Positions 41,866 through 51,268 are shown, counted from the stretch's first letter. The stretch: 64,000 bases of DNA from Polynucleobacter sp. (GCA_021737945.1 JAIPCX010000015.1:16184-80183); one strand, 5' to 3'. A program made the numbers and translations. The notes: generated from the sequence alone by a model not told the origin.

Positions 41866-44718
41866 CTACGCTCCACCCGCCTCAGACTCAAGATGCGCCA
41901 ACTCTAATTGCTGGCGATTAAATTCCTGATAGTCGCGCTGCCATTCCGAATGCTGAGTTACAGGCATTACTTGCACGGCTGTGACTTTGTACTCAGGACA
42001 GTTAGTTGCCCAGTCCGAGTTATCGGTCGTAATCACATTCGCGCCTGATTCCGGGAAGTGGAACGTTGTATACACAACCCCGGGTTGAACGTTTTCAGTA
42101 ATCGTTGCACGCAAAACAGTCTGACCAGAGCGTGATTCAATACCTACCCAAGCATCCTGTTGAATGCCACGCTCTTCGGCATCATGCGGATGAATCTCCA
42201 ATCGATCTTCGCTATGCCATTGCACGTTCTCGGTACGACGAGTCTGAGCACCGACGTTGTATTGCGACAGAATTCGACCGGTGGTCAATATCAATGGGAA
42301 TTTGCGCGTAATTTTTTCCGTTGTTGGCACGTATTGGGTAATAAAGAATTTACCTTTACCACGCACAAACGTATCGATGTGCATGATAGGCGTGCCTTCT
42401 GGAGCTGCGTCATTACACGGCCACTGCACACTACCCAGTTGCTCAATCTTTTTGAATGTCACGCCGTGGAAGGTCGGTGTCAGCGATGCAATCTCATCCA
42501 TGATTTCAGAAGGATGTGAATATTTCATCGCATAACCTAAAGCATTAGCTAGCAACTGCGTAACTTCCCAATCCGAATAACCCGCTTTAGCTGGCATGAC
42601 TTTGCTGACACGCGAAATGCGTCGCTCAGCATTGGTAAACGTGCCATCTTTTTCCAAGAAAGATGAACCCGGTAAAAATACATGGGCGTATTTTGCAGTT
42701 TCATTCAAAAACAAATCCTGAACGACGATGCATTCCATCGCCGACAATGCGGAGGCGACATGCTGAGTATTCGGATCCGATTGAACAATATCTTCACCCT
42801 GGCAATACAAGCCCATGAAGCTGCCATCGAGTGCCGCATCAAACATATTCGGAATACGCAAACCAGGTTCTGGATTTAGAGTTACACCCCAACGCGCTTC
42901 GAATTCAGCACGCGCGATGCTGTCAGAGATATGACGATAACCTGGCAACTCATGCGGGAACGAACCCATATCGCACGAACCTTGCACATTGTTCTGGCCA
43001 CGTAAAGGATTTACACCCACGCCTTCGCGCCCGACGTTACCTGTTGCCATAGCGAGGTTAGCAATACCCATCACCATGGTGGAGCCTTGCGCATGCTCGG
43101 TAACACCCAAACCATAATAGATCGCTGCATTACCGCCGTTAGCGTACAAGCGAGCCGCACTACGAACTGTTTCAGCAGGCACACCAGTTACTTCAGCTAA
43201 AGCCTCAGGCGAATTTTCAGGACGCGAAACAAATTCTTTCCAATCCTTGAACGACTGCGCATCGCAACGCTCAGCGATATAGGCTTCGCTACACAAGCCC
43301 TCAGTCACCACCACATGGGCCAGTGCTGAAATGATCGCTACGTTGGTACCTGGCTTAAGCTTTAAATGATAGTCCGCTTGAACGTGAGGTGACTTCACCA
43401 TTTCAGTGGTGCGTGGATCAACTACGATCAATTTAGCGCCTTGACGCAAGCGACGTTTCATTTGCGATGCAAACACGGGGTGCGCCACTGCAGGATTAGC
43501 ACCAATGACCATGATAACGTCGGCATGCATGACCGAATCAAAGGTCTGCGTTCCCGCTGATTCACCTAAGGTCTGCTTCAAACCATAACCAGTAGGCGAA
43601 TGGCAAACACGTGCGCAGGTATCTACATTGTTATTACCAAAGGCTGCACGAACCAACTTTTGAACTAAATAAACTTCTTCATTGGTGCAGCGTGACGAAG
43701 TGATACCACCGATGGAGTCACGTCCATGCTTATCTTGAATGCGGCGGAATTCACTCGCCGCATACCCAATTGCTTCTTCCCACGAGACTTCTTGCCACGG
43801 GTCAGTAATTTTTTTACGAATCATGGGTTTGAGCATGCGATCTTTATGCGTCGCATAACCCCATGCAAATCGACCCTTAACGCAGGAATGGCCGTGATTC
43901 GCTTGACCATCTTTCCAAGGAACCATGCGTACGACTTCATTGCCTTTCATTTCAGCTTTGAAGGCACAACCCACACCGCAATAAGCGCAGGTAGTGATTT
44001 TGCTGTGCTCAGCCTGCCCCATCATGATGACGCTCTTCTCAGTCAGAGTCGCCGTTGGACATGCCTGCACACACGCGCCGCACGAAACGCAATCGGATTC
44101 CATAAACGAATCGTTCTGACCAGCAGCCACTCGCGAATCAAAACCACGACCATCAATCGTTAGCGCAAACGTACCTTGCGTTTCTTCGCAGGCACGAACA
44201 CAACGATTACAGACGATACATTTCGACGCGTCATAGGTGAAGTAGGGATTGGATTCATCTTTTTTCAAATCCAAATGATTTTTACCTTGGTAGCCGTAAC
44301 GCACTTCGCGCAAGCCAACTAAGCCCGCCACATCTTGCAGTTCACAATTACCATTGGTTGGGCACGTGAGGCAATCTAACGGATGGTCAGAGATGTACAA
44401 CTCCATCATGCCGCGACGAATATCTGCGAGCTTAGGGGTTTGCGTCTTTACCTTCATACCGTTTTCAACCGGCGTGGTGCACGATGCGGGATAACCTTTA
44501 CGACCTTCGATTTCAACCAAGCAGACGCGGCATGAACCAAATGCCTCAAGCGAATCGGTGGCACACAATTTTGGAACGTTGATTCCGGCTTCGGTACTGG
44601 CCCGCATCACCGAGGTACCTGCGGGTACCGTAATGCTGACACCATCAATCTCTAACGTAATGCTGGTTGCTGATTCGCGTTGCGGCGTACCGTAATCGGT
44701 ATCGTTAAGCTTATTCAT
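41866..44718 (-). CDS. fdsA: NAD-dependent formate dehydrogenase alpha subunit (Mo-bis-MGD)
   Basis: This is the catalytic subunit of the cytosolic molybdenum formate dehydrogenase. The 950-aa product begins with a NuoG-like region: a [2Fe-2S] site (C52, C63, C66, C80), a His-Cys3 cluster (H112, C116, C119, C125) and two ferredoxin-type [4Fe-4S] sites (C167-C177 and C210-C220). The molybdopterin domain starts with another [4Fe-4S] site (C244, C247, C251, C279). The metal ligand is cysteine, not selenocysteine: C372 and catalytic H373 in CARVCHSPTGYG. Its start overlaps the fdsB stop by 4 bp (ATGA). Confidence 0.97.
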   Translation of the reverse strand: MNKLNDTDYGTPQRESATSITLEIDGVSITVPAGTSVMRASTEAGINVPKLCATDSLEAFGSCRVCLVEIEGRKGYPASCTTPVENGMKVKTQTPKLADIRRGMMELYISDHPLDCLTCPTNGNCELQDVAGLVGLREVRYGYQGKNHLDLKKDESNPYFTYDASKCIVCNRCVRACEETQGTFALTIDGRGFDSRVAAGQNDSFMESDCVSCGACVQACPTATLTEKSVIMMGQAEHSKITTCAYCGVGCAFKAEMKGNEVVRMVPWKDGQANHGHSCVKGRFAWGYATHKDRMLKPMIRKKITDPWQEVSWEEAIGYAASEFRRIQDKHGRDSIGGITSSRCTNEEVYLVQKLVRAAFGNNNVDTCARVCHSPTGYGLKQTLGESAGTQTFDSVMHADVIMVIGANPAVAHPVFASQMKRRLRQGAKLIVVDPRTTEMVKSPHVQADYHLKLKPGTNVAIISALAHVVVTEGLCSEAYIAERCDAQSFKDWKEFVSRPENSPEALAEVTGVPAETVRSAARLYANGGNAAIYYGLGVTEHAQGSTMVMGIANLAMATGNVGREGVGVNPLRGQNNVQGSCDMGSFPHELPGYRHISDSIARAEFEARWGVTLNPEPGLRIPNMFDAALDGSFMGLYCQGEDIVQSDPNTQHVASALSAMECIVVQDLFLNETAKYAHVFLPGSSFLEKDGTFTNAERRISRVSKVMPAKAGYSDWEVTQLLANALGYAMKYSHPSEIMDEIASLTPTFHGVTFKKIEQLGSVQWPCNDAAPEGTPIMHIDTFVRGKGKFFITQYVPTTEKITRKFPLILTTGRILSQYNVGAQTRRTENVQWHSEDRLEIHPHDAEERGIQQDAWVGIESRSGQTVLRATITENVQPGVVYTTFHFPESGANVITTDNSDWATNCPEYKVTAVQVMPVTQHSEWQRDYQEFNRQQLELAHLESEAGGA

Positions 44719-46292
44719 GCTGCCTCCTTGGCTGTATTCTTTGATCCTGCTTGTTTACTGTCGATGCCGAAATCTTCAGGGAAATGATTCATGGCAGAGA
44801 GCACGGGAAAAGGTGTCATACCACCCATCGCGCACAAGGAGCCATTCAGCATCACATCACATAGATCACGCACTAGATGAATCTGTTGTTCACGTTCTTC
44901 GCCGGCTATCACTTTATCGAGCGCCTCGACACCACGCGTAGAGCCGATTCGGCACGGCGTGCATTTACCGCATGACTCAACGGCGCAAAATTCCATTGCA
45001 TAACGAGCTTGCTTAAGCATATCGACCGTGTCATCAAACACCACGATACCGCCATGACCCAAGGTGCCACCTAGCGCTAGAAATGCTTCGTAATCAAGAG
45101 GCGTATCAAATTGTGATTGGGGCAGATAAGCACCTAATGGGCCACCGACTTGAACAGCACGTATTTCACGACCCGAACGTGTACCACCACCAAAGTCGTA
45201 CAACATCTCACGCAAGCTGACACCGAAGGCTTTCTCAACTAAACCACCTTGTTTGATATTGCCCGCGAGTTGTATCGGCAACGTGCCGCGTGAGCGGCCC
45301 ATACCGTAGTCGCGATAAAACGCAGCACCGCGCGCAAAAATAATCGGCACTGAGGCAAGTGATATGACGTTGTTAATGACCGTTGGTTTGCCGAACAAAC
45401 CAGAGATGGCTGGCAGAGGTGGTTTTGCACGCACGATACCGCGACGACCTTCTAAACTTTCTAGTAGTGCAGTTTCTTCACCGCAGACATACGAGCCTGC
45501 ACCGACGCGCACCTCAAGATGAAACGCATGGCCTGAGCCCAAAACATTTTCACCTAAATAGTTATTGTTCTCGGCGATGACAATCGCTTCATTTAATACA
45601 TCAATCGCATGCGGGTACTCGGAACGAACATAGATGTAACCCTTAGTCGCACCGACAGCAAGACCCGCGATTGTCATACCTTCGATCAGCATGAAGGGAT
45701 CATCTTCCATCACCATACGATCTGAGAACGTACCCGAATCACCTTCATCGGCATTACATACGATGTACTTTTGCGAACCGGTTGTCGCACGCACCGTGTT
45801 CCATTTGATACCCGTTGGGAAAGCGGCACCGCCGCGTCCGCGCAAACCCGAATCGGTGACTTGTTGCACGATTTGTTCTTGGGTCAAGCCTAAGGCATTC
45901 TTCAAGCCGACATAACCTTCATGCGCGACATAATCATCTATCGACACAGGGTCGGTAATGCCGATGCGTGCGAAGGTTAAACGTTCCTGATTTTTTAAAA
46001 ATGGAATCTGTTCAGTTTTACCTAATGACAGTGCATGCTTGCCGCCTTGAGTGAAATTCGAATCAAACAAGGATTTCACATCCTCTTCAGTGACCGGGCC
46101 ATAGGCATGACGCTCGCCATTAATTTCAACTTCAACGAGTGGCTCTAACCAAAACATGCCACGCGAACCGTTACGAACCAAACTAATTTCTTCGCCCTTA
46201 GCTTTGGCTTGTGACGTTATTGCATTTGCTACGTCGTTGGCGCCTAGTGCTATCGCGGTCGAATCACGCGGCACAAAAATTTTCACGCTCAT
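44715..46292 (-). CDS. fdsB: NAD-dependent formate dehydrogenase beta subunit (NuoF-like)
   Basis: This diaphorase subunit carries FMN, binds NAD and passes electrons from FdsA to NAD+. The 525-aa protein has an N-terminal thioredoxin-like domain without cluster cysteines (residues 1-100). The NuoF core follows, with GLRGRGGAAFPTGIKW and CNADEGDSGTFSDR (FMN/NADH site), then YVCGEETALLESLEG. Near the C-terminus the [4Fe-4S] motif ESCGKCTPCRIGSTRG is visible. It overlaps fdsG and fdsA by 4 bp each, which indicates tight translational coupling. Confidence 0.96.
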   Translation of the reverse strand: MSVKIFVPRDSTAIALGANDVANAITSQAKAKGEEISLVRNGSRGMFWLEPLVEVEINGERHAYGPVTEEDVKSLFDSNFTQGGKHALSLGKTEQIPFLKNQERLTFARIGITDPVSIDDYVAHEGYVGLKNALGLTQEQIVQQVTDSGLRGRGGAAFPTGIKWNTVRATTGSQKYIVCNADEGDSGTFSDRMVMEDDPFMLIEGMTIAGLAVGATKGYIYVRSEYPHAIDVLNEAIVIAENNNYLGENVLGSGHAFHLEVRVGAGSYVCGEETALLESLEGRRGIVRAKPPLPAISGLFGKPTVINNVISLASVPIIFARGAAFYRDYGMGRSRGTLPIQLAGNIKQGGLVEKAFGVSLREMLYDFGGGTRSGREIRAVQVGGPLGAYLPQSQFDTPLDYEAFLALGGTLGHGGIVVFDDTVDMLKQARYAMEFCAVESCGKCTPCRIGSTRGVEALDKVIAGEEREQQIHLVRDLCDVMLNGSLCAMGGMTPFPVLSAMNHFPEDFGIDSKQAGSKNTAKEAA

Positions 46293-46762
46293 GCTTGACT
46301 CCTTGCTCGCTCAACCAATGTCTTTAAACGCTCAATCGTCATGCGAGCATGTACATCGTCATTAATCATGGCGGAAGGGCCGCACGCGCAGTGACCCAAG
46401 CAATACACAGGCTCTAGGGTTACAGCACCGTCTTTGGTCGTTTCATGGAAATCGCAGCCGAGTGCTTTTACCGCCTCCTGAGCGAATGCATACCCACCGA
46501 CGGCCTGGCACGCTTCGGCTCGACAAATTTGCACAACGACTTTACCGGCCGGCTTCTGGCGGAAGTGATGGTAATAACTAATGACACCATGCACTTCTGC
46601 ACGCGAGACGTTCAGCGCGTCTGCGATACGAGGGACAACCTCTGCAGGCACATAACCCTCAACCGCTTGAATCGCATGCAAAATAGGAAGCAGCGCTCCC
46701 TCAGTCTTGGCCATTCGAGTCAAAATCTCGTCGATGGCATCGGTGGTGACAGTGTCGGACAT
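46289..46762 (-). CDS. fdsG: NAD-dependent formate dehydrogenase gamma subunit (NuoE-like)
   Basis: This small [2Fe-2S] subunit pairs with FdsB. ATG 46762 with AGAGG gives 157 aa; the track start one codon earlier is a TTG. The four cluster cysteines are in CRAEACQAVGG and YCLGHCACGPSAMIN. Preceding HAIQAVEGYVP and GVISYYHHFRQKP are typical of NuoE-type proteins. It is the first gene of fdsG-fdsB-fdsA-fdhD-fdsD, so the operon promoter lies in 46763-46958. No clear promoter or regulator site stands out to me there. Confidence 0.95.
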   Translation of the reverse strand: MSDTVTTDAIDEILTRMAKTEGALLPILHAIQAVEGYVPAEVVPRIADALNVSRAEVHGVISYYHHFRQKPAGKVVVQICRAEACQAVGGYAFAQEAVKALGCDFHETTKDGAVTLEPVYCLGHCACGPSAMINDDVHARMTIERLKTLVERARSQA

Positions 46763-46935
46763 CAAAATCCTCTTGAATCTGGAATTTATGCAATTAAAAG
46801 CCTAAATAAATTCCTTGAATAGGCTGCTTTTCATTGCGAAACTGGATGTTCAACCTTGCGACAGACTGTGTCAATATGCTTTTTATCGCCTATGAAGCTT
46901 GTGGCACTCTGCCATTCGGGCACTTAACAAAAATG

Positions 46936-46948
46936 TCGGTCTGACCGA
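46936..46948. promoter_or_regulatory. 13-bp palindrome between fdsG and the GIY-YIG-like gene
   Basis: TCGGTC-T-GACCGA is a perfect inverted repeat around one central base. It lies about 10 bp before the ATG of the 46959 gene and in the divergent promoter region of the fds operon. It may be an operator or an RNA hairpin; function is unknown. Confidence 0.4.
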
Positions 46949-46958
46949 TCATGCCAAC

Positions 46959-47285
46959 ATGAAGATCGCAAACAATCATCACATCTATGTGGTCGAGTTA
47001 TCCAAAGACGTGCTGTACGAGCCAAAGTTCAAGAAAGCCAATCCCGATTATCGTTTCGGCAAGCCCTGCGTTTATGTCGGCATGACGGGGCTGGACCCAG
47101 ACACTCGGTTCGATCGCCATAAAGCAGGCATTCAGGCTAATAAGTTTGTGAATAAATTCGGACTCTGGTTATTGCCGGAATTATACGAATCCCATAACCC
47201 GATGCCTTATGAAGATGCTAAGTACATGGAGGTTGATTTGGCCATACGCTTAAGAGAAGCGGGCTATGGTGTTTGGCAGGCTTGA
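46959..47285 (+). CDS. Small GIY-YIG-like protein
   Basis: The 108-aa product resembles the GIY-YIG nuclease fold. HHIYVVEL would be the GIY strand and CVYVGMTGLDPDTRFDRHKAG the YIG strand with the conserved arginine helix. A possible catalytic glutamate is in YMEVDLAIRLREAG. The motif residues are IYV and YVG rather than GIY and YIG, and about 25 residues separate them, more than usual. ATG 46959 is chosen over the TTG at 46899 because the fold starts there; the Shine-Dalgarno is weak. The gene stands alone, divergent from fds. Confidence 0.6.
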   Translation: MKIANNHHIYVVELSKDVLYEPKFKKANPDYRFGKPCVYVGMTGLDPDTRFDRHKAGIQANKFVNKFGLWLLPELYESHNPMPYEDAKYMEVDLAIRLREAGYGVWQA

Positions 47286-47438
47286 GCTAATCGCGAAAAA
47301 AAATTCGATCGACGGTTCAATAAATAGTAGTTTGAAAACTAAACACCTCTTATTCCCGCCATATTTTGCAACACGTAATTACAAATGCGTAATGCGAACG
47401 TTTTTACAGTTGAATTAAAGACTTGAAACTTGCATGGT

Positions 47439-47478
47439 TAGCCTCACGGCATGAATTTACATTCATTCGACGAGGCTA
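47439..47478 (+). promoter_or_regulatory. Nested inverted repeat covering the Shine-Dalgarno of the downstream regulator
   Basis: The sequence reads TAGCCTC-5-ATGAAT-TTAC-ATTCAT-5-GAGGCTA. It has two perfect arms (7 and 6 bp) separated by equal 5-base internal loops around a 4-base apex. The outer right arm contains the GAGG Shine-Dalgarno of the gene at 47482. As RNA it would hide the ribosome site; as DNA it could be a dyad operator for the encoded regulator. Confidence 0.6.
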
Positions 47479-47481
47479 CGT

Positions 47482-47814
47482 ATGGAAAACAGACAACTTG
47501 CACGCCTGCTTGGCGCTCTCAGTTTTGAGGAGCGATTAAGGATTATTGGCTCCCTTATTGCCGCCGGCAACGAAGGCCTGTCTCAGACCGAACTCGCTGA
47601 AATCACTGGATTAAACCCTTCCAGTGTGTGGATACATATCGATTACATGATGGGCACCGACATGGTGAAAAGCCGACCAACACCCGCAGGGAAAATATTC
47701 ACCGCCGATCTTCAGCTACTGGAAGAATTGTTTATTTTTATGAATGAAAACTACGGCGCAGGTGTTCGTTTGGTCAACCGCGCTGCTAGCAAAAAGGCAC
47801 GTGTCACTGAATAA
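47482..47814 (+). CDS. Small winged-helix regulator, ArsR-like
   Basis: The 110-aa product has the layout of a small winged-helix repressor. FEERLRIIGSLIAAGNEGLSQTELAEITGLNPSSVWIHIDYMM covers helix 1 to the recognition helix (residues 15-57), and a wing region TDMVKSRPTPAGKIFTADL follows. The C-terminus has a likely dimerisation helix. No Cys metal site is seen, so it is not a classic thiol-metal sensor. The start is ATG 47482 with GAGG at 6-nt spacing, inside a strong hairpin. The target is unknown; autoregulation is plausible from the adjacent dyad. Confidence 0.75.
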   Translation: MENRQLARLLGALSFEERLRIIGSLIAAGNEGLSQTELAEITGLNPSSVWIHIDYMMGTDMVKSRPTPAGKIFTADLQLLEELFIFMNENYGAGVRLVNRAASKKARVTE

Positions 47815-48036
47815 ATAACAATCTACGCAACGTCCCTCCTTCCAAACCGATCCGCTCATACGCGTGACGAATTCCGGCCTTGATTGCGCCGATTACGCAA
47901 AGCGATCAGTTAGTATCGCTAAACATCTTGATAGAAGCATTCCACACTCAATGAATTTGCTAAATTAGTTTGGTTAGCTCTGATCGTTGAAGTGTAGACA
48001 TACCTGATTTACGTAACGCATAGATTGTCCAAATCC

Positions 48037-48720
48037 ATGAACATATTATTAATCGAAGATGAAGCCAAAATCGCCGACTTCGTGCTCACTGGCCTAAGCT
48101 CTGCCGGGATGCAAGCCGAACATTTGGCTGACGGTAGCGCTGGTTTACAACGCGCTTTATCGACACCCTTCGATGCGATCGTGCTGGATGTGATGCTACC
48201 TAACTTAGACGGTATTAGCGTGCTTAAACATTTGCGCGCTACTGGTCTTGCTACACCCATCATTTTATTGACAGCAAAAACTGATCTGCAGGATAGGCTG
48301 CAAGGATTTGACGCAGGAGCGGACGATTACTTACCCAAACCTTTTTTCATCGAAGAACTCGTCGCTCGCATAAAAATACTCATCAACCGGCAAGCTGGAC
48401 TAACAGCTTCACTGATTGAAGAAAATGGATTGCAACTAAATCGCATCTCCCGCGAAGCCACATGGTCGGACCATCAGGCAACACTAAGCCAGCGTGAATT
48501 TACCTTGATTGAATATTTAATCAGAAGCCCTGATCATATTTTTTCTCGAAATCAGATACTCAAGCATGTGTGGGGCTTGGACTTTGATCCCAAAACCAAT
48601 GTCGTTGATGTGTGTATACAGCGAATCAGAAAAAAACTCATACACCCCCGTAAAGGCGACCCAAAGAATTTTCCTATTGAGTCTATTCGCGGCATAGGCT
48701 ACCGCTTTCGTAAGGCATAA
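48037..48720 (+). CDS. OmpR-family response regulator
   Basis: This is a cytosolic DNA-binding regulator. The receiver domain spans residues 1-115, with acidic pocket EDE near 7-9, phospho-acceptor D51 in IVLDVML and the conserved lysine in LLTAKTDLQDR. The C-terminal winged helix starts about 130 and contains LSQREFTLIEYLIRSPDHIFSR and VVDVCIQRIRKKL, ending IESIRGIGYRFRKA. ATG 48037 is preferred over the track TTG four codons earlier. The histidine kinase gene follows after 41 bp. Such copper/heavy-metal-type pairs (CusR-like) are common, but no metal genes lie nearby. Confidence 0.93.
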   Translation: MNILLIEDEAKIADFVLTGLSSAGMQAEHLADGSAGLQRALSTPFDAIVLDVMLPNLDGISVLKHLRATGLATPIILLTAKTDLQDRLQGFDAGADDYLPKPFFIEELVARIKILINRQAGLTASLIEENGLQLNRISREATWSDHQATLSQREFTLIEYLIRSPDHIFSRNQILKHVWGLDFDPKTNVVDVCIQRIRKKLIHPRKGDPKNFPIESIRGIGYRFRKA

Positions 48721-48761
48721 ATTTTTATCACGGCATTACCTAACCAATTACTGCTTTCCCT

Positions 48762-50189
48762 ATGTTCGGTCTTTCAAAATCCTTCTATGCTAAGGTTTTT
48801 TTTCTGTTCATCGCAACAACACTGGCGATGTTCATACTTAATCAATTGCTGATAGGACGTATCGGTGGTGGCCAGATGCGCAAAGTTTTTATAGAACGTC
48901 AAATAAATATCAATTTGCGCTGGGAGAAAGAACCACTATCAGAAAAAACGGCCGATGAACTCAAAGAAGAATTATTAGACGCTATAAACATCGCTCGCCC
49001 CAATGAAGTACGCGTATTCACCGCCACACCAGAAGCTAATAAACATTATTCCTTCTCTGATTTACCATTTTCTGAAAAATTCCAAGATACCAAAGTAGTG
49101 ATATCCGAACCCTATGACGATGCGCCTCAAGTAGAACGCGCAAAAATTACATTCGAAAATATGGAGTGGAATGCGACTAAGCTCATAACACCGAATAAAA
49201 TCATTGTCGCTCTGGTGAACACCCAAGCCACAAGTCGGCACATGGAGGACTTTCTAGAAGTTCGCATCCGAACAATTAAACAGATTTTTCCTTTTTCATT
49301 AGCGATGTCTATCTTGGCAGCGTTTTTTGTCACAAGAAAAACGCTAGCTCCGATTAAACGAATACAAGGTTCATTACGTGCGGTAGATACCCGCGATCTC
49401 ACCACCCGAGTACCGCATAAGGGCGAAGATAATGAATTTCGAGAATTTATCGATGTTTTTAACAATATGCTGGCACGCCTAGAACGAGGCTTTCTTCAAG
49501 CATCACGATTTTCAAGCGACGCAGCTCATGAACTACGTACACCACTCACCATCATGCAAGGTTACGTCGAAAGAGCCATCGATGAAAGCCAGCCAGGCTC
49601 AAAAATTCAGATACAGCTGCGCATGATTTCGGATGAAATTGATCGGCTTTCGTCCATCACTCAAAAATTATTACTTTTGGCTCAGGCCGATGGTGGACAG
49701 CTAAAGCTACATTTTGAATTCATTAATGTGAGTGACGTGCTTGATGAATTAGTTGAAGATATGAGCTTCCTTGATCCTCCAATAATCACTCGTGGAAAAA
49801 TTCAGAAGAAACTCATGTTTGAAACTGATCGTGCGCTTTTCCAGCAATTAATGAATAATCTATTTACCAATGCAGTGAAATATAACGTCCCCGAAGGCTG
49901 GATTGATATCACTGCATGGACTGATGAGAATAAACTTTACATCAGACTATCTAACCCTACTGATAGCATTAGTGAAGAATTTGTAAGCAAGGTATTTGAT
50001 CGATTTTCGCGTGGAGATAGTGCTCATAACCGCAAGGTAGACGGCACTGGACTTGGGCTAAGTCTCTGCAGAGAAATTGCGCATGCCCATCAAGGTGAAC
50101 TCACCTTCAATGCAATCGATCAGAAAATTGTGACAGTTGAATTTATAGCGCCAGTGAAAAATTCAACTAGCACTTACACAAGCCAATAA
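48762..50189 (+). CDS. Membrane sensor histidine kinase
   Basis: This 475-aa protein pairs with the preceding response regulator. There are two membrane segments (about 10-30 and 174-190) with a roughly 140-residue periplasmic sensor between them. A HAMP domain follows (from about 192, PIKRIQGSLRAVD). The HisKA dimerisation helix carries H256 in SSDAAHELRTPLTIMQGY. The HATPase domain shows NLFTNAVKYN and DGTGLGLSLC. The periplasmic domain is Glu/Lys-rich and I do not recognise its signal. Confidence 0.93.
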   Translation: MFGLSKSFYAKVFFLFIATTLAMFILNQLLIGRIGGGQMRKVFIERQININLRWEKEPLSEKTADELKEELLDAINIARPNEVRVFTATPEANKHYSFSDLPFSEKFQDTKVVISEPYDDAPQVERAKITFENMEWNATKLITPNKIIVALVNTQATSRHMEDFLEVRIRTIKQIFPFSLAMSILAAFFVTRKTLAPIKRIQGSLRAVDTRDLTTRVPHKGEDNEFREFIDVFNNMLARLERGFLQASRFSSDAAHELRTPLTIMQGYVERAIDESQPGSKIQIQLRMISDEIDRLSSITQKLLLLAQADGGQLKLHFEFINVSDVLDELVEDMSFLDPPIITRGKIQKKLMFETDRALFQQLMNNLFTNAVKYNVPEGWIDITAWTDENKLYIRLSNPTDSISEEFVSKVFDRFSRGDSAHNRKVDGTGLGLSLCREIAHAHQGELTFNAIDQKIVTVEFIAPVKNSTSTYTSQ

Positions 50190-50221
50190 AAAAATTGAGT
50201 TTCTAATTCTCTTAAACTCAA
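50188..50221 (-). terminator. Rho-independent terminator of the phosphoesterase gene
   Basis: TTGAGTTT/AAACTCAA forms an 8-bp stem with an 11-base loop. On the minus strand seven Ts follow. The phosphoesterase stop codon is inside the stem. Confidence 0.8.
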
Positions 50222-50970
50222 AGGCCTGTTTCTAAACGTATTGCCAATTTTTCTGGCAAACCCGCTGCACGACTATCCTCCGCTACTGCTGAATGATCAT
50301 AGACGACACGATGAAACGTGAGTCTTTCTTCATCCAGATCCAACATAGCATAATTGGCACGAGTATCACCATCGCGTGGCTGACCCGCTGATCCAACAGT
50401 CGCTAGCCAGTAACGCTGTGACCTTGCATGAATAGCGACATTAGCCTTAATCGGCACCCGTGCCATTTCGCGATCTGTAATTCGATAATACAAAGACTGC
50501 TCATGCACATGCCCACCCAACACATAACGAACTTCGGTATGGCGGGCCACAGCTTGCATGCTTCGGTTAGCGGTACGCTCCTCCAATACATATTGCCAAC
50601 GTTCTGGCGCATCGGCAGTCGCGTGTACCAAAAATACTTTATCAAACAACAGTGTCAAGGGTAGTTGCTGCAGCCAGTCGCGCTGACTTTCTGTGAGTTG
50701 CTCACGCGTCCACGCAGCTGCTAATTCAAACCATCCGGCATCAGGCGCGACATCGAGCTCGGGCAAAACATCATGATTACCACGAACAATCAATGCACCC
50801 TCTTGCTGCAGCCAGCGACAACGCTCAACGACTTCTGCAGGATGCGGCCCGTAGCCGACTAAATCACCCAATATCGCAAACCGATCTGCACCCTGCTCGC
50901 GTGCATGCTCTAGACACGCATCTAGCGCGGGAAGATTGGCATGCACATCAGCTAACAAGGCAAGTTTCAC
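50218..50970 (-). CDS. Metallophosphoesterase (calcineurin-like, YfcE/diadenosine-type)
   Basis: This 250-aa dimetal phosphoesterase shows LLADVHANLPALDACL (first metal Asp/His), LGDLVGYGPHPAEVVE (bridging Asp), VRGNHD (Asn/His) and VLGGHVHEQSLY (C-terminal GHxH). HANLPAL recalls the MJ0936/YfcE-like group acting on small phosphodiesters. The true substrate is unknown. It is transcribed alone, convergent with the sensor kinase. Confidence 0.88.
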   Translation of the reverse strand: MKLALLADVHANLPALDACLEHAREQGADRFAILGDLVGYGPHPAEVVERCRWLQQEGALIVRGNHDVLPELDVAPDAGWFELAAAWTREQLTESQRDWLQQLPLTLLFDKVFLVHATADAPERWQYVLEERTANRSMQAVARHTEVRYVLGGHVHEQSLYYRITDREMARVPIKANVAIHARSQRYWLATVGSAGQPRDGDTRANYAMLDLDEERLTFHRVVYDHSAVAEDSRAAGLPEKLAIRLETGL

Positions 50971-51248
50971 ATTCGGCTTTCAGGAATTTGATGAGGAATG
51001 TAAACCGGCCGCCACCCTGATAGCAAACAGATTGATACTCTTCGAATGTAAAGTTAATAACTAAGCAATCACTGATTAAATAAAAATCAGATAATTCTCG
51101 ATTAATTGACCCAAGCTAAGCGCTTGATTTGCTTGGCCCCGCGTCGTACAGCTGCGCCGGCTCGCCATAAAATACGTAAAAAATCAGCATCTCCCTGACC
51201 ATCATTTCAATCGATCTTTATCGTTGACACTCCCCATCGAGTAAAATT
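50971..51248. other. Gene-free stretch upstream of the LexA box
   Basis: About 280 bp with no supported gene. It holds a consensus-like TTGACA at 51224-51229 and TAAAAT at 51242-51247, but the 12-bp spacing between them is too short for a sigma-70 pair. The TTGACA could pair with a -10 overlapping the LexA box, at poor spacing. Confidence 0.4.
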
Positions 51249-51268
51249 TACTGTATATTTATACAGTA
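51249..51268. promoter_or_regulatory. LexA-binding site (SOS box)
   Basis: TACTGTATATTTATACAGTA contains CTGT-N8-ACAG and differs from the enterobacterial consensus TACTGTATATATATACAGTA at one position. It is a 20-bp near-perfect dyad, 26 bp before the ATG of the 64-aa gene. LexA of betaproteobacteria recognises the same motif class. Confidence 0.85.

Noticed and set aside
41143-44163. Plus-strand ORFs inside fdhD and fdsA
   Set aside because: Antisense shadows of clearly coding, motif-rich genes.
46895-46915. TGGCAC resembling a sigma-54 -24 box upstream of the GIY-YIG-like gene
   Set aside because: The required GC at the -12 position is absent (TGGCACTCTGCCATTC).
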